The position numbers and the translations under genes are program-made. From a virus: DNA of 22,440 nucleotides. The DNA is taken from positions 1 through 22,440 of the IMG/VR virus record IMGVR_UViG_3300032236_000292. One strand, written 5' to 3'. Positions 14,962-21,338 of the stretch are shown here, piece after piece (position 1 is the stretch's first letter; each line of letters begins with the position of its first letter). The notes below the pieces were generated by a model. The model saw only the letters and a list, made by a program, of their open reading frames with translations. It searched no databases and had not been told where the DNA came from.

Positions 14962-15597
14962 TTATAGCATCTTGCCTGGGTTATTGCCTGGGTCCAACGC
15001 AGTACCATCGGACTTAACAAACGCAACAGACATACCTTCGTGTACCAAAGTCATTGTTTCGTAGAACAATTGATTTTCAGCAGCACTCATATCACTGTAT
15101 GAAAGTGCAGTAATCCAAGCATTTCGTAGGATGAATGTCATTCTCTGGTCGTTATTAACCCCATCAGCATTTGGATGGTCCATAAGAGAAATCTTTACAT
15201 TACAACGGAATGAAGAGGGCTTATTAACGTTATCCACGTTAAGTCCTTCACCAGCTGCTGCGGCGTTAAGACCACGCATCCATGTAATAGCCTGGTCGTT
15301 TCCATAAAGAACACCACGGCTGAAAGTAACTGGACTATAAGAAATCATTCCAGGAATCTGATGGACTGTGGTGTTGTAGCCACCCTCACGGTATGCAATA
15401 GGGTTTGTAGTGATAGTCAAACCTTGAACAGCACTGAACCCACCAGTAAATCCACCAGTTGTATTCGTCAAAATTTTATTGTTGAATACAGTTCCACCGC
15501 TTACGGGAGTAAACTCGGCTTTGAACCTAAAGTTGCGTAACGGGTCAGTTAGGAGAGACCCACGCTGGTCAATTGTATTAATGTTATTTGTTGTCAT
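14962..15597 (-). CDS. Tail tube protein, T4 gp19-like
   Basis: This 211-aa protein carries the gp19/tube signature: DPLRNFRFKAEF (18-29), then FSAVQGL near residue 53, YREGGYN, PVTFSRGVLYGN and ITWMRGL. It builds the hexameric inner tube under the sheath. TAAGGAGAT lies just before the sheath gene upstream, while this gene starts at the ATG at 15597 after a short spacer with GGAGATAATA. The gene order sheath then tube is standard. The Asn/Gly-rich C-terminus is unremarkable. Confidence 0.9.
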   Translation of the reverse strand: MTTNNINTIDQRGSLLTDPLRNFRFKAEFTPVSGGTVFNNKILTNTTGGFTGGFSAVQGLTITTNPIAYREGGYNTTVHQIPGMISYSPVTFSRGVLYGNDQAITWMRGLNAAAAGEGLNVDNVNKPSSFRCNVKISLMDHPNADGVNNDQRMTFILRNAWITALSYSDMSAAENQLFYETMTLVHEGMSVAFVKSDGTALDPGNNPGKML

Positions 15598-15611
15598 TAT
15601 TTATTATCTCC

Positions 15612-17849
15612 TTAAACCGTTACGGTTACTGTTGTGCCGCTGTCTACTTGACCAATGCGGATGACAATGAATTCAGCTGGCTTTAGAAGTGCTACACCAA
15701 TTTCAACGTGTAGTTCTCCTGCAGATACTGAAGTAGTAGTGTTGATTGTGTTATCGCACTTTACATAGAATGCCTGGTCAGCAGTTGCTCCGTAGAGACC
15801 ACCTGTCCGCCAGAAATCATTCAAGAATGTATTAACCACAGTAGATACTCGTACCCAAAGGTTAGTATCATTAGGCTCAAACACTGCAAACTGAGTGATG
15901 CTCTTAAAGTTTGAAGCCAAGTAGTTAAGTGTTCTACGTACTGGTACATAACGATTTGTGTAATCTGTAGCAAGGGTACGAGCACCCATAATGCAGATTC
16001 CATTTCCTGGAACATATCGGATTACGTTTAAGTTAGCACCGCTGTTGTTATTAATTACATCAAAGTCAGCTGATGAAAGTGAAGCAATAGATACAACATT
16101 AGCAAGGTTAGCGTCCTTAGCACCAGCAGGGGCTTTGAATACTCCGCGAGTACTGTCTGTCTTAACATACGTTCCGACAACTGCACCACCAGGAGGGATT
16201 GTTGCTATTTGACCAGATGAGGTATATGGCTGAGGGATTGTAATGTAAGGGTAGTAAGCCGCACCAAACTTCTGATTTGTGGTAAATCCATTGACTACAG
16301 CAAGGGTGCTTGCTACTGTTGTATTAGGAGCATCAATTACAACAAATGAATCTCCTCTATTAGCAGCATAACTTAGCAAGTTAGTTACATCACTAGAGCT
16401 ATTACCAGCCCAGTTCATAACTAGCGGAGCTGAAGCTGAATCAAAACGACCAACCATAACATCTGTAAGACCTGTAATAGCACTACGTGCGGTAGAGCCT
16501 TCAGTACCAGTAACAGCAGCAGGGCTTGAGGCAATCTGTTGACTACTTGCTGTAACTCCTAAGTCAACTGCTCCAGTTGCTGTAAAGCCACTAGCAGCAA
16601 TACTCCAAACGAAAGACCCTGTTGCAGTAGTATTAGCTGGGTTAGCACTATTAACTAAAGCAGATGACCACGAGCCATTAAATACTGGAAGTCGGTTGTA
16701 GCCTGTATTAGGTGAACCGCCATCAGTTACTGTAATGTAAGCAGAGTTAATCAAGTTAGCAAAGTAACGACTATTTGTTGCGTCCATACTTAACTGTGGC
16801 CAGCGCTCTACAATGTCTGTTTTAAGTGCAGTAGCTGCATCAGACGCGGAAGAAATATATACATTTAGGTCAAAATAATTAGCAGTACTACTTGGAAGAA
16901 TAGTAATCCAAATATTGTTACCCCAAGTACCAGCGCCGTTTGCGGAAATATTTAAAGCATTAGTTGTGCTGTTATTATAACCGCTTACAATACTTCCTGT
17001 TGTAAGAGCTATACCGCTTTGTGTAGTGCCCGTGTAAAAAATAGTAGCGCTTGAAGTACCAGAACCTGATGCCGCAGCTGTAACAATCCATTGATTATTA
17101 AGAGTCTTTAAAGTGTCTGTACCAGTAATACCACTAATAGTTAGCACTTGACCAGGAGCAAAGTTAGCAAAGTCTGTTGCATTACTAGAAGTAAATGTTA
17201 AAGAGTTAGTACCTGTTGACAATGTAATAGAAGAATTAGACCATGTAACAGTGCTTATACCCTGGTCACGAATGGTTAAAGATGCAGCAGATGCAGTAGC
17301 AGCACCGTCACGAAGAACGTATGCCTGTGAACCACCATTATCAAAGAACGATTTAAGAGCATACTTAAGGTCAGTATTTGGAGTTATTGCTAGTGTAGAC
17401 CCTGAAGCAACTGCAACAGTTGGAGAAGCGCTAATAGTAATTGTTCCAGCACCAACTGCAGTAACAAGAGTTCTATCTGCAAATGAACCAGCTGTACCAG
17501 CTACAAAAGATACTACAGAACCAACAGTAATACCAGCAGTAGCTACCGAAATAGAAGTAGCTGATGTACTAATAGAACTTGATGTAGTAACGTAAGTTGG
17601 CTTTACACTACTAAATACATTTGAAGCATTACCAAAAGCAAACTTATTTACAAAGTCTCCCCATCCAGTAACTAGTGTTGGAACACCTACACCCTGGTAA
17701 GCGGTAGAACCAATTGTTGCTGGGGCAGTAGGTCCATGGTCAGAATATCCAACAAAGGCAGCGATAGACTGTGTAGGTTGAGTATTAATAGGCGCGTTTG
17801 CTAGAAGACTCTCTTCAATGTAAACGCCTGGCTTACTGTAGTTAGCCAT
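15612..17849 (-). CDS. Tail sheath protein with two inserted beta modules
   Basis: The 745-aa protein begins MANYSKPGVYIEE and has SIAAFVGYSDHGP and WGDFVNKFAFG, all typical of sheath N-termini. LKYALKSFFDNGGSQAYVLR (161-180) and NISANGAGTWGNNIWI (300-315) continue the fold. The C-terminal domain shows RYVPVRRTLNYLASNFKSIT and ends HVEIGVALLKPAEFIVIRIG. It contracts to drive the tube through the envelope. Residues 82-158 (GITVGS type) and about 212-275 (APGQVLTISG type) are extra modules placed between conserved strands. TTAAGGAGAT before the ATG suggests high expression. Confidence 0.93.
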   Translation of the reverse strand: MANYSKPGVYIEESLLANAPINTQPTQSIAAFVGYSDHGPTAPATIGSTAYQGVGVPTLVTGWGDFVNKFAFGNASNVFSSVKPTYVTTSSSISTSATSISVATAGITVGSVVSFVAGTAGSFADRTLVTAVGAGTITISASPTVAVASGSTLAITPNTDLKYALKSFFDNGGSQAYVLRDGAATASAASLTIRDQGISTVTWSNSSITLSTGTNSLTFTSSNATDFANFAPGQVLTISGITGTDTLKTLNNQWIVTAAASGSGTSSATIFYTGTTQSGIALTTGSIVSGYNNSTTNALNISANGAGTWGNNIWITILPSSTANYFDLNVYISSASDAATALKTDIVERWPQLSMDATNSRYFANLINSAYITVTDGGSPNTGYNRLPVFNGSWSSALVNSANPANTTATGSFVWSIAASGFTATGAVDLGVTASSQQIASSPAAVTGTEGSTARSAITGLTDVMVGRFDSASAPLVMNWAGNSSSDVTNLLSYAANRGDSFVVIDAPNTTVASTLAVVNGFTTNQKFGAAYYPYITIPQPYTSSGQIATIPPGGAVVGTYVKTDSTRGVFKAPAGAKDANLANVVSIASLSSADFDVINNNSGANLNVIRYVPGNGICIMGARTLATDYTNRYVPVRRTLNYLASNFKSITQFAVFEPNDTNLWVRVSTVVNTFLNDFWRTGGLYGATADQAFYVKCDNTINTTTSVSAGELHVEIGVALLKPAEFIVIRIGQVDSGTTVTVTV
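17376..17606 (-). repeat. GI-VGS beta module inserted in the sheath
   Basis: Codons 82-158 encode a segment with SISVATAGITVGSVVSFV, then RTLVTAVGAGTITIS and STLAI. The flanks KFAFG and LKYALKSFFDNGG are normally close together in sheath proteins, so this is an insertion. Confidence 0.7.
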
Positions 17850-17880
17850 TATATCTCCTTAATTGAGTGTTAATAAATTA

Positions 17881-18516
17881 TTAAACCGCTTGTTTGTCCG
17901 AAGGAATCGTAAGAGTCCATGGGTATTGTGCTCCCTTGTTGTTGATACTGACATTGCTAACACCTACAAGTGAAGCGACAATATCTGGTGTCATTTCGCT
18001 GACTACTCTGACGGTATAGATATTACGAAGAATGCGCTTGTTTCCATTCTCGCCTTCTGCTCTATCTAATTTTGCAAAGCTATCCAAAAACATATGCCTA
18101 GATGCAGTGCTCGTACCTAAGTCGTTTGCAACTGGCAAATAGCCACGGGTCTGTGGAAACTTGCGTGCTAACTGGAAAGCTAGCGCTCGGTCATGCCTAG
18201 GATGACGAGAGTATGATGAGACCTGGTAAACCAAGTCATACGCCACAGGAACTTCATATCCGTAGTATTGTCCAGCTACAGATGTTTGAGTTCCTTGGTG
18301 GTCTGAATCATAGTAGTATCCAGAATGCTGACGCTCTCTAGCATACATTATGTTAATAAGTTCTATAGTGATAAACGGAAAACTTTGTTGACGAATTTCT
18401 ACGTCAGGGTATCCAAACCATACCTGCACGTTTCGGCTAGAGGACTTCTCATCTGCTACAGTAATGCCAGAAAGATATGTTTTTAAAGCTGCGTCTTCAG
18501 CAAGAATAAATGTCAT
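17881..18516 (-). CDS. Tail-terminator-like neck protein
   Basis: This 211-aa protein lies immediately upstream of the sheath gene, a common place for the terminator that caps tube and sheath. It has FGYPDVEIRQQSFPFITIEL (34-53), a Tyr-rich YYYDSDHQ loop, YEVPVAYDLVYQVSSYSR (about 86-103), and a helix DRALAFQLARKF. The pattern of strand, 'P.i.i.l', then Y.l..q....R...R.dl.l is like gpU/terminator-type proteins. Its start overlaps the preceding stop as ATGA. The role is inferred from position and general pattern. Confidence 0.55.
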   Translation of the reverse strand: MTFILAEDAALKTYLSGITVADEKSSSRNVQVWFGYPDVEIRQQSFPFITIELINIMYARERQHSGYYYDSDHQGTQTSVAGQYYGYEVPVAYDLVYQVSSYSRHPRHDRALAFQLARKFPQTRGYLPVANDLGTSTASRHMFLDSFAKLDRAEGENGNKRILRNIYTVRVVSEMTPDIVASLVGVSNVSINNKGAQYPWTLTIPSDKQAV

Positions 18517-18836
18517 TTTTCAAATGCTCCTGGGGCTAACTTGCTAACAAAGTCAGATGCTGCTTTTCCAATCACCTTTAAAACGGTTTCATCCATTTCC
18601 TTTTGTAAGCTTCTCATTACAGATAAGGCGTTGTGTCCCAAAGAACCATACTCTAAATCTTCAACTGATTCTTTCATCTCATCGTCAATATTAAACTCAT
18701 TAACATTTCTAACAGAAACTGCATTAATAGCATTTGAGTTCCAGCCAGCAGCACTAGCTAAACTTTGGAATTTTTGAGTAAGACCTTCAGACGCTTCAGC
18801 TAGGTCTTTTTGAATAAATGAAAAGAATTCAGACAT
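18513..18836 (-). CDS. Putative tail-completion (HK97 gp10-like) protein
   Basis: This is about 107 aa and mostly helical (FFSFIQKDLAEASEGLTQKF; HNALSVMRSLQKEMDETVLK). It contains VEDLEYGSLGHNA, reminiscent of the LE.G...P segment of gp10-like proteins, and lies just before the terminator-like gene. The frame can begin at TTG (18839), but ATG at 18836 is preferred; it overlaps the previous stop as TGATG. GTGGG upstream is a weak ribosome site, so coupling is likely. Family membership is uncertain. Confidence 0.5.
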   Translation of the reverse strand: MSEFFSFIQKDLAEASEGLTQKFQSLASAAGWNSNAINAVSVRNVNEFNIDDEMKESVEDLEYGSLGHNALSVMRSLQKEMDETVLKVIGKAASDFVSKLAPGAFEK

Positions 18837-18955
18837 CAAAACCCACGATATAGTAGACCCACCAAAAAACCAGCCAAGGAACTATAGTCAGGCTTATTAC
18901 CATGAATTACGCCACGGTAAAACTCACCTTTGTCTGCCTCAGATATGTTAGGCAT
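18836..18955 (-). CDS. 39-aa leader protein of the tail operon
   Basis: The minus-strand ATG at 18955 follows a strong AAGGAGGATTGCA, and the frame runs 39 codons to TGA at 18836, overlapping the next ATG (TGATG). The product starts MPNISEADKGEFYRGVIHGN and ends with a hydrophobic stretch (SLAGFLVGLLYRGF) that could be a short amphipathic or membrane-associated helix. I do not recognise it. As the first gene after a promoter-like region, with the strongest Shine-Dalgarno site here, it is probably translated. Confidence 0.65.
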   Translation of the reverse strand: MPNISEADKGEFYRGVIHGNKPDYSSLAGFLVGLLYRGF

Positions 18956-18982
18956 TGCAATCCTCCTTGGTGGAGTTAGGGC

Positions 18983-19022
18983 ACTATATTCGCAAGGTTT
19001 GGTTCAGTTCCCGCATGGAACT
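18983..19022 (-). promoter_or_regulatory. Candidate tail-operon promoter with palindrome at -35
   Basis: On the minus strand, TATAGT (18988-18983) matches five of six -10 positions. No good -35 hexamer is present. Instead, a 6-bp inverted repeat AGTTCC/GGAACT with a 5-base centre lies at 19006-19022, its near arm 17 bases from the -10 box. This suggests a phage late promoter using an activator. The first gene starts 28 bases downstream. Confidence 0.4.
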
Positions 19023-19038
19023 ACTACTAGGATAAATG

Positions 19039-19061
19039 AAAAAGCGGGCTTTCGCCCGCTT
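19039..19061 (-). terminator. Intrinsic terminator after the head/neck operon
   Basis: Read on the minus strand, AAGCGGGC-GAAA-GCCCGCTT forms a perfect 8-bp GC-rich stem with a GAAA tetraloop, followed by a run of five T (19043-19039). It lies 17 bases after the stop of the 108-aa gene. This is a textbook rho-independent terminator for leftward transcription. Confidence 0.88.
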
Positions 19062-19077
19062 AAATCATATTAATTTA

Positions 19078-19404
19078 TTATCCTGTAGTGCTTACATAAG
19101 AAGCTAGAACAATACAGGTGTTGGTCATGGCGGCTGAAGCATATCCCCAAATTACATCTCCACCATTAGCCCAGAACTGTACTTGACCAGGCATAACTGT
19201 AACGCCAGTTCCAGACGCAGCAGGAATCTTAATTCCACCGTTGGTAGTTCCAAGACCATCTAAAGTATCATCACCAATAGCTAAAGCAGCAACTGTATCT
19301 CTATTTTGAATAGTAATATATGCTGGGGTAGCTCCTTTAGGAACTGTATAAATTTTAGTTGTAGTAGCAGACGCTAAGGATACTGTTGCGTGGTCAAGTG
19401 CCAT
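19078..19404 (-). CDS. Small beta-rich structural protein (decoration-like)
   Basis: This 108-aa protein (MALDHATVSLASATTTKIYT at the start) is Thr/Ala/Gly-rich with alternating hydrophobics, e.g. TPAYITIQNRD and GVTVMPGQVQFWANGGDVIW. That suggests a small beta sandwich. It has no Cys except near the C-terminus (NTCIVLASYV). It is last in the head/neck operon, before the terminator. It could be a capsid decoration or head-fiber protein; I cannot assign a family. Confidence 0.6.
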   Translation of the reverse strand: MALDHATVSLASATTTKIYTVPKGATPAYITIQNRDTVAALAIGDDTLDGLGTTNGGIKIPAASGTGVTVMPGQVQFWANGGDVIWGYASAAMTNTCIVLASYVSTTG

Positions 19405-19628
19405 TACTTCTTACCCTTAATCTTCTTTGCTAGAGCAGTGTCTTTCTTCTTATCTTCAGCAGCAGACATTGGCTTCTTGTCCATCTTCTTATCTTCTTTG
19501 CCAAACTTAGCTTTTTGAGCAGGGGACATACCCTTCATGGTATTGGCATCTTGCTTCTTATCAGCAGCTTTTGTAGCCTTTGTAGGCTTACACGCACACT
19601 TTGCTTTGCCGCACTTCTTACAGTTCAT
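19404..19628 (-). CDS. 74-aa Lys-rich protein with N-terminal Cys cluster
   Basis: The N-terminus MNCKKCGKAKCACK holds four Cys in C-x2-C-x4-C-x-C order, likely to bind zinc. The rest is about one-third Lys with Ala, Asp and Met (KKMDKKPMSAAEDKKKDTAL) and should be helical or disordered. ATGA overlaps the preceding stop, and TAATG joins it to the next gene. It could neutralise packaged DNA or bind nucleic acid. I do not recognise it; a virion-internal protein is a guess. Confidence 0.65.
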   Translation of the reverse strand: MNCKKCGKAKCACKPTKATKAADKKQDANTMKGMSPAQKAKFGKEDKKMDKKPMSAAEDKKKDTALAKKIKGKK

Positions 19629-19744
19629 TTCTTTCCAACTTTCTTTGTAGTAGTTTTCTTTTTAGCAAACTTCTTATTAGCAGCTGCTAAAGTCTTTTGT
19701 CCGTGCTTATTTTTAGGCTGTCCACAGCCACATGTTGCACACAT
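19625..19744 (-). CDS. 39-aa MCATCGCG-type Cys/Lys miniprotein
   Basis: ATG at 19744 gives 39 codons ending with TGA at 19625, overlapping neighbours on both sides (TAATG upstream, ATGA downstream). The product begins MCATCGCGQPKNKHGQ and continues as a Lys-rich helix (KKFAKKKTTTKKVGKK). C-x2-C-x-C could bind a metal. Short proteins with this kind of N-terminus recur in phage genomes, but I know of no function. Confidence 0.65.
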   Translation of the reverse strand: MCATCGCGQPKNKHGQKTLAAANKKFAKKKTTTKKVGKK

Positions 19745-19980
19745 TATTTACCCGCCTTCTTATGAGGATTGTTTTTATGCCAATCTTTAGTAGCCTTGAC
19801 ACCTTCTTTAACCGTTTTGGCACCAGCTTTTTTGGTCAAATCTATTTTATCATATTTACCGTTTTGCTTTTTAGAGCCAGCGTGGTCAACTACAACATCA
19901 CCTTTTTTATCTTTATAGACACGGTGAACTTTGCCAGATACTTTAAGGGTAGCAGGGTTTTCTTTTTTCTTAGCAGCCAT
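19744..19980 (-). CDS. 78-aa basic protein with a KOW-like beta segment
   Basis: The protein is about one-third Lys. Residues 13-43 (LKVSGKVHRVYKDKKGDVVV then DHAGSKKQNGKYDKIDL) read as short strands with Gly turns, like a small SH3- or KOW-type fold. The C-terminus is a basic helix (KTVKEGVKATKDWHKNNPHK). TAATG junctions join it to both neighbours. Nucleic-acid binding is plausible from charge; the function is unknown. Confidence 0.65.
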   Translation of the reverse strand: MAAKKKENPATLKVSGKVHRVYKDKKGDVVVDHAGSKKQNGKYDKIDLTKKAGAKTVKEGVKATKDWHKNNPHKKAGK

Positions 19981-20138
19981 TACTTTTTTTTCTTCTTAGC
20001 GGCATTCATGTTATCCACAAGATTAGGGTAAGGGCGACCAGCAGCCTTAGCCTTAGCCTTAGCAGAAGCTTTCTTTTTAGGGGTGAGCTTCTTATCTTTT
20101 TTACTTGGGTCTGGTGTGTCCCATACTTCTTTAGCCAT
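19980..20138 (-). CDS. 52-aa Lys/Ala-rich protein with RPYPNLVDNM motif
   Basis: ATG at 20138 follows AGGATTAATA and gives 52 codons ending TAA at 19980 (TAATG with the next gene). It begins MAKEVWDTPDPSKKDKKLTP, passes through an Ala-Lys repeat (KASAKAKAKAAG), then GRPYPNLVDNMNAA, and ends in a poly-Lys tract. The A-K repeat resembles histone-tail-like sequences. The long A-run just before its stop could allow slippage, but I see no benefit. Function unknown. Confidence 0.65.
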   Translation of the reverse strand: MAKEVWDTPDPSKKDKKLTPKKKASAKAKAKAAGRPYPNLVDNMNAAKKKKK

Positions 20139-20146
20139 TATTAATC

Positions 20147-20908
20147 CTATTGTGCGTAAGTTTGGAATTGCGGGTCATTGACCAACTCTTCAGGCATAAT
20201 TTGCTGGCAATCAAATACCAATAAAGTAAACCTCTCTGAAATAATACCAGAGTAGTTGCTCTTAAGTGGTCGATAAACCTGGTTCTTCCATACAATTCTA
20301 TCACGGTTAAGTGGGTCTGGGTTCTCAGAATCAGTGGGGTCTAGTTTGTATAACATCTCGGGTATAGTATCAATTAATACATCATGGTCAATAACAAAGT
20401 GAATCTTATCCGCGTTATAAAAGCCCTGCTGTACAAGGTTAGTTTGGCCTTGTTCAAGTACCGCTTTAATAACAGGAACAGATACAGGGGCTTTCCATTG
20501 CCTACCATCATTGGTAAAGTTAATAGACGTACCCGCTGAAATAGTTTTAGTAGTCTTAGCAGTAAGCCTAATAGTTAATCCAGAAATCTGCTTTACAAGC
20601 GTACCGCTAGGTATTCCAGTAGCGTTTACCGCCATACCAACTAGAATTCCTGTAGTAGAAACTACAGTAACAACAGTAGTACCCACAGCAGAAGATACGG
20701 TAGTAGTCTTACTAACACCAGTAGTACTAGTTATATAGTTAGAACCAACATCATAAATCGGGTCAACATTAGTTGCCGTTCCATTCCAGACGTACCATTG
20801 GATATTAGTACCTACTGGATTAGTTAGGTCCTTAGTAATGGCGTCGTGGATTTCTTCGGTTTCAAACTCAGTATCAAAACGACCGCTAGGGGTGTACGGT
20901 CTACTCAT
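20147..20908 (-). CDS. Probable neck/head-closure protein with an inserted beta module
   Basis: The 253-aa product starts MSRPYTPSGRFDTEFETEEI. The C-terminal half (WKAPVSVPVIKAVLEQGQ, HFVIDHDVLIDTIPEMLYKL, RIVWKNQVYRPLKSNYSGII and a FTLLVFDCQQI strand) looks like a beta-barrel head-closure protein, with the 'I.W..Q.Y.P' pattern of such proteins. Residues 68-132 are a GILVGM-type module also found in the sheath and the giant tail protein; the flanks join well if it is removed. It is placed between head-side genes and the tail operon. The neck role is inferred from pattern and position. Confidence 0.55.
   Translation of the reverse strand: MSRPYTPSGRFDTEFETEEIHDAITKDLTNPVGTNIQWYVWNGTATNVDPIYDVGSNYITSTTGVSKTTTVSSAVGTTVVTVVSTTGILVGMAVNATGIPSGTLVKQISGLTIRLTAKTTKTISAGTSINFTNDGRQWKAPVSVPVIKAVLEQGQTNLVQQGFYNADKIHFVIDHDVLIDTIPEMLYKLDPTDSENPDPLNRDRIVWKNQVYRPLKSNYSGIISERFTLLVFDCQQIMPEELVNDPQFQTYAQ
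20513..20707 (-). repeat. GI-VGM beta module inserted in the neck protein
   Basis: Codons 68-132 encode VGTTVVTVVSTTGILVGMAV, then NATGIPSGTLVKQISGLTIRL and ...SAGTSINF. This is one copy of the module also seen at 17376-17606, 4137-4313 and, in weaker forms, 4509-4700 and 4779-4997. Confidence 0.7.
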
Positions 20909-21240
20909 CGTCTACCATCACCATGCCCAGTTAAAAAGTGTTTAACTCGCCTACCTGCCGAACCTACTGCGTGTATTCCTCGTTCAACCGCTTGCCCAAC
21001 ACCTGGATGTTGAGGAAAAGCTAAGTCAGCCATCATTCGTGCCCCACCTGCTGGGTCTCCACCGCTCATTGCTCTAGCAGCAGTTTCAGTAGCCTGGCCT
21101 ATAGCGGCACCCATAATTGGGTACTCCATAGCAGTAAATCCCAATCGGACAGCCTCACCTAAAGCATAAGGCTTGTCTTCTTTGATAGCTTGCCTAAAAC
21201 CCATTCGCTTTGGCTCTTCAGGAGTATCCTCTTCGCTCAT
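20905..21240 (-). CDS. 111-aa unknown head/neck-region protein
   Basis: I do not recognise it. The N-terminus is acidic (MSEEDTPEEPK). The middle is Ala/Gly/Met-rich and amphipathic (LGFTAMEYPIMGAAIGQATE, RAMSGGDPAGGARMMADLAF). The C-terminus is basic (GRRVKHFLTGHGDGRR). No transmembrane segment is clear. It overlaps the neck gene as ATGA and the miniprotein as TAATG, so it is made with them. It might be a scaffold- or virion-associated helper. Confidence 0.6.
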   Translation of the reverse strand: MSEEDTPEEPKRMGFRQAIKEDKPYALGEAVRLGFTAMEYPIMGAAIGQATETAARAMSGGDPAGGARMMADLAFPQHPGVGQAVERGIHAVGSAGRRVKHFLTGHGDGRR

Positions 21241-21338
21241 TACTTCACCTGTAGGCTAGTACGGTCAATCATAATACCGCGACAGCAAGCCGCGTAATCT
21301 TCACAGTCCTGAGTTGGACAACCTGTTCTACAAGCCAT
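21240..21338 (-). CDS. 32-aa TGCPT-type Cys-rich miniprotein
   Basis: ATG at 21338 overlaps the fiber stop (TAATG), and the frame ends TAA at 21240 (TAATG with the next gene). It encodes MACRTGCPTQDCEDYAACCR plus a short tail, with five Cys at 3, 7, 12, 18 and 19. Very similar short TGCPT-type proteins recur in phages, including actinophages, to my knowledge. Metal binding is plausible. No function is known to me. Confidence 0.7.
   Translation of the reverse strand: MACRTGCPTQDCEDYAACCRGIMIDRTSLQVK

Noticed and set aside
14961-14966. Perfect TATAAT on the minus strand at the end of the tube gene
   Set aside because: It consists of the last codons and stop of the tube gene, has no acceptable -35 box at 15-19 bases, and the region is otherwise continuous with the operon.
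14972-14992. Short direct repeat TTGCCTGGG at the end of the tube gene
   Set aside because: Only two 9-base copies, explained by coding for a repeated Asn-Pro-Gly-like segment; no sign of an attachment site.
19980-19996. Run of A bases at the end of the 52-aa gene as a slippage site
   Set aside because: A shift would give no useful extension; the run is explained by terminal Lys codons.
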